From: Dolomedes plantarius
Taxonomy: Eukaryota; Arthropoda; Arachnida; Araneae; Dolomedidae
Length of the DNA stretch: 64,000 nucleotides
Reading direction: 5' to 3'
Assembly (NCBI GenBank): GCA_907164885.2
Contig: OU015490.1
Coordinates: forward strand, 100,543,141-100,607,140
Of this stretch, positions 62,067 to 64,000 are shown in pieces. The notes below the pieces were generated by a model. That model searched no databases. It saw only the letters and a list, made by a program, of their open reading frames with translations, and was not told where the DNA came from. The position numbers were made by a program, and so were the translations under genes. Each line of letters starts with the position of its first letter. Within the stretch, counting starts at the first letter, position 1.

Positions 62067-63070
62067 CTGTTCCGGGTGAAACTTTATTTATTTCAAATAA
62101 TTTTCATATCACATGTGTATAAATAATACTTTATCGAAATCCCATATTCTTTTACGGAAAAGTTTTTTATAAAAATATATTTAAAATAGTTCATTCTAAA
62201 GTCAGCAGTAAACATTAGATTATATTTCTTTGTTTGCAAAAATTAACTCAACAAAAGTAATAAATCAATATAAAAGAAATATAGAATAATATGTTACAAA
62301 CGTTTAGAAAAAAAATTGGAATTTTAATTTCTAATAAAAGGGGAAAAAAGCTAAAAACCAAACTTACTGCATTAAGGTAATAAGGGAATTTTGATTTTAT
62401 TCTACTATAATATTTTCCCTATTAAAGCTATAATCATTAACAATACATTTATCCTATAACAGAACAATTTAGTGCCACACTGTTACTTTTCCGGCCCATT
62501 TCAATGAACATATATTTCGACTAAACATTTCACTAATCAACAGATTTTCCCGGTCAATAATTGCTAAAAATTTAGTGACAGGGCACAGATGGGTGTTGGC
62601 TGACCCCATATGTCGATTCCTTCGGCGGTCCATATGTGCGACTTCTTTTGTCTATGCTGCGAATCGCTGAAGACCTCACGCACTCCAATGCTTACTGAAG
62701 TGTCGCCGATACACGGAATGGACTGTGAATGAAAAAAAAAAGATCGAAAGCTTTTGTCTCTCTGTTTCCATGCGCTAGCGGAAAAACAGAGGAAGCTCAG
62801 AAGCAAATTCGTGTAATTTCGCATGTGAACGAGAGTTTGTTTTGGCTGTTCTCGTATTTACTGTGCCTTTGTTCGGCCGCTTTCACGCAATTACCTGTTC
62901 ACCCACATATGGGAATAAATTGAACTTGGTTTTTGGCGATTTTCGTGAGACTTGTAGATAAATGATCAATTAACGTATTTTACCAAGGCGAGATTGGGAT
63001 TAGTATATGAATGAGGTAGCACTTAACTAACAAAATGTATGGAACCCTGATAGGCGGTTTTAGTTGCAAC
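62067..63070. other. Unassigned DNA, less AT-rich near 62570-62930
   Basis: The first half is AT-rich without content. The second half is more balanced, with CCATATGT..CGA twice (about 62607 and 62629), but no frame looks like a known protein. Confidence 0.4.
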
Positions 63071-63150
63071 AATATACAAGGTTACCTGTACACTTACTGG
63101 TACATTTACCTGTACACTACCTGTACACTGGAGATGTACCGGTACGTACC
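63071..63150. repeat. Short GTAC-rich repeats bordering the satellite
   Basis: TTACCTGTACACTTACTGGTA, ACCTGTACACTACCTGTACAC and a perfect 20-bp palindrome GTACCGGTACGTACCGGTAC (63136-63155) that overlaps the first satellite monomer. Confidence 0.85.
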
Positions 63151-64000
63151 GGTACGGACTTTAGACAGCACTCAGATACAAAATGCCTAGAACACTCCCG
63201 GAGGAACTGTCCTAGTTGCAAAAATATACATCTCATGGTACGGACTTTAGAGAGCACTCAGATACAAAATGCCTAGAACACTCCCGGAGGAACTGTCCTA
63301 ATTGCAAAAATATACATCTCATGGTACGGGCTTTAGAGAGCACTCAGATACAAAATGCCTAGAACACTCCCGGAGGAACTGTCATAGTTGCAAACATATA
63401 CATATCATGGTACGGACTTTAGAGAGCACTCAGATACAAAATGCCTAGAGCACTCCCGGAGGAACTGTCCTAGTTGCAAAAATATACATCTCATGGTACG
63501 GGCTTTAGAGAGCACTCAGATACAGAATGCCTAGAGCACTCCCGGAGGAACTGTCCTAGTTGCAAACATATACATATCATGGTACGGACTTTAGAGAGCA
63601 CTCAGATACAAAATGCCTAGAGCACTCCCGGAGGAACTGTCCTAGTTGCAAAAATATACATCTCATGGTACGGGCTTTAGAGAGCACTCAGATACAAAAT
63701 GCCTAGAACACTCCCGGAGGAACTGTCATAGTTGCAAAAATATGCATCTCATGGTACGGGCTTTAGAGAGCACTCAGATACAGAATGCCTAGAGCACTCC
63801 CGGAGGAACTGTCCTAGTTGCAAAAATATACATCTCATGGTACGGGCTTTAGAGAGCACTCAGATACAAAATGCCTAGAGCACTCCCGGAGGAACTGTCC
63901 TAGTTGCAAACATATACATATCATGGTACGGACTTTAGAGAGCACTCAGATACAAAATGCCTAGAGCACTCCCGGAGGAACTGTCCTAGTTGCAAAAATA
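63151..64000. repeat. 86-bp satellite array, continues beyond the window
   Basis: Exact 86-bp period with starts at 63151, 63237, 63323, 63409, 63495, 63581, 63667, 63753, 63839 and 63925 (GGTACGG(A/G)CTTTAGAGAG). Monomers are about 95-99% identical without indels. Variants at three or four sites alternate. No ORF or RNA gene recognised in the unit. Confidence 0.98.

Noticed and set aside
63151..64000. CRISPR-like array (regular 86-bp repeats)
   Set aside because: Repeats are head-to-tail without unique spacers; it is a satellite in a eukaryotic context.

Overview
This is a eukaryotic, AT-rich, intron- and transposon-dense window. It most resembles an arthropod genome, probably a chelicerate and perhaps a spider. 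That is inferred from the style of the Tc1 transposases, a neurogenin-type proneural gene and the long (TA)n tracts. No bacterial operons, rRNA genes or CRISPR arrays are visible.

Host gene content is low. The one convincing host gene is a neurogenin/Tap-family bHLH transcription factor on the minus strand (CDS 2799-3614). About 8.4 kb upstream on the same strand lies a GC-rich patch (about 11992-12390). It has a TATA box, an initiator-like start, a leader of about 180 nt with no ATG, and a consensus 5' splice donor. A matching 3' acceptor sits 22 nt before the neurogenin ATG. I propose this is the neurogenin promoter plus a non-coding first exon, which would make 3637-11991 a single large 5'-UTR intron. 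The promoter is well supported by sequence; its link to neurogenin is inference.

Nearly everything else is mobile or repetitive DNA. 7.6-10 kb: intronic tandem repeats of about 185 and 95 bp. 12.7-16.3 kb: a hAT element with 8-bp target duplication, a DD41D/E Tc1-mariner relic and a truncated Tc1 relic. 16.3-20.1 kb: compound microsatellite, MITE, SINE and a foldback element. 20.4-24.5 kb: a pogo/Tigger deletion derivative followed by two minus-strand Tc1 relics, one carrying a nested mariner derivative and a nested MITE. 25-27.2 kb: tRNA-derived SINE, Helitron fragment and a 581-bp tandem duplication. 28.3-33.3 kb: a second DD41D copy, then a Helitron split by two full-length Tc1 elements with intact transposases. 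34.3-38.5 kb: more Helitrons, MITEs and pogo-like ends. 39-46.5 kb: a 66-bp tandem array, a hAT element consisting mostly of (TA)n, TTAA-flanked MITEs and a 165-bp satellite-like array. 46.8-49.9 kb: MITEs, a solo LTR, a Helitron with a retained ORF, and an RNase H relic. 50.3-51.4 kb: a reverse-transcriptase relic. 52-57.2 kb: an old array of about 265-bp monomers broken by an LTR, a pogo-like element and a Helitron. 59.6-62 kb: a third Tc1 copy (two nonsense codons) and another pogo derivative. 63.15-64 kb: a clean 86-bp satellite running off the window.

Nested insertions give a relative chronology: satellite arrays and the TTAA MITE family are older; hAT, Helitron and Tc1 insertions are younger; the two intact Tc1 copies are probably youngest. 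I did not find a convincing new multi-gene system. The most interesting items are the split promoter/exon model, the nascent dimeric satellite, the repeated retention of transposase C-termini by unrelated pogo derivatives, and the clustering of TA-targeting transposons in (TA)n tracts.
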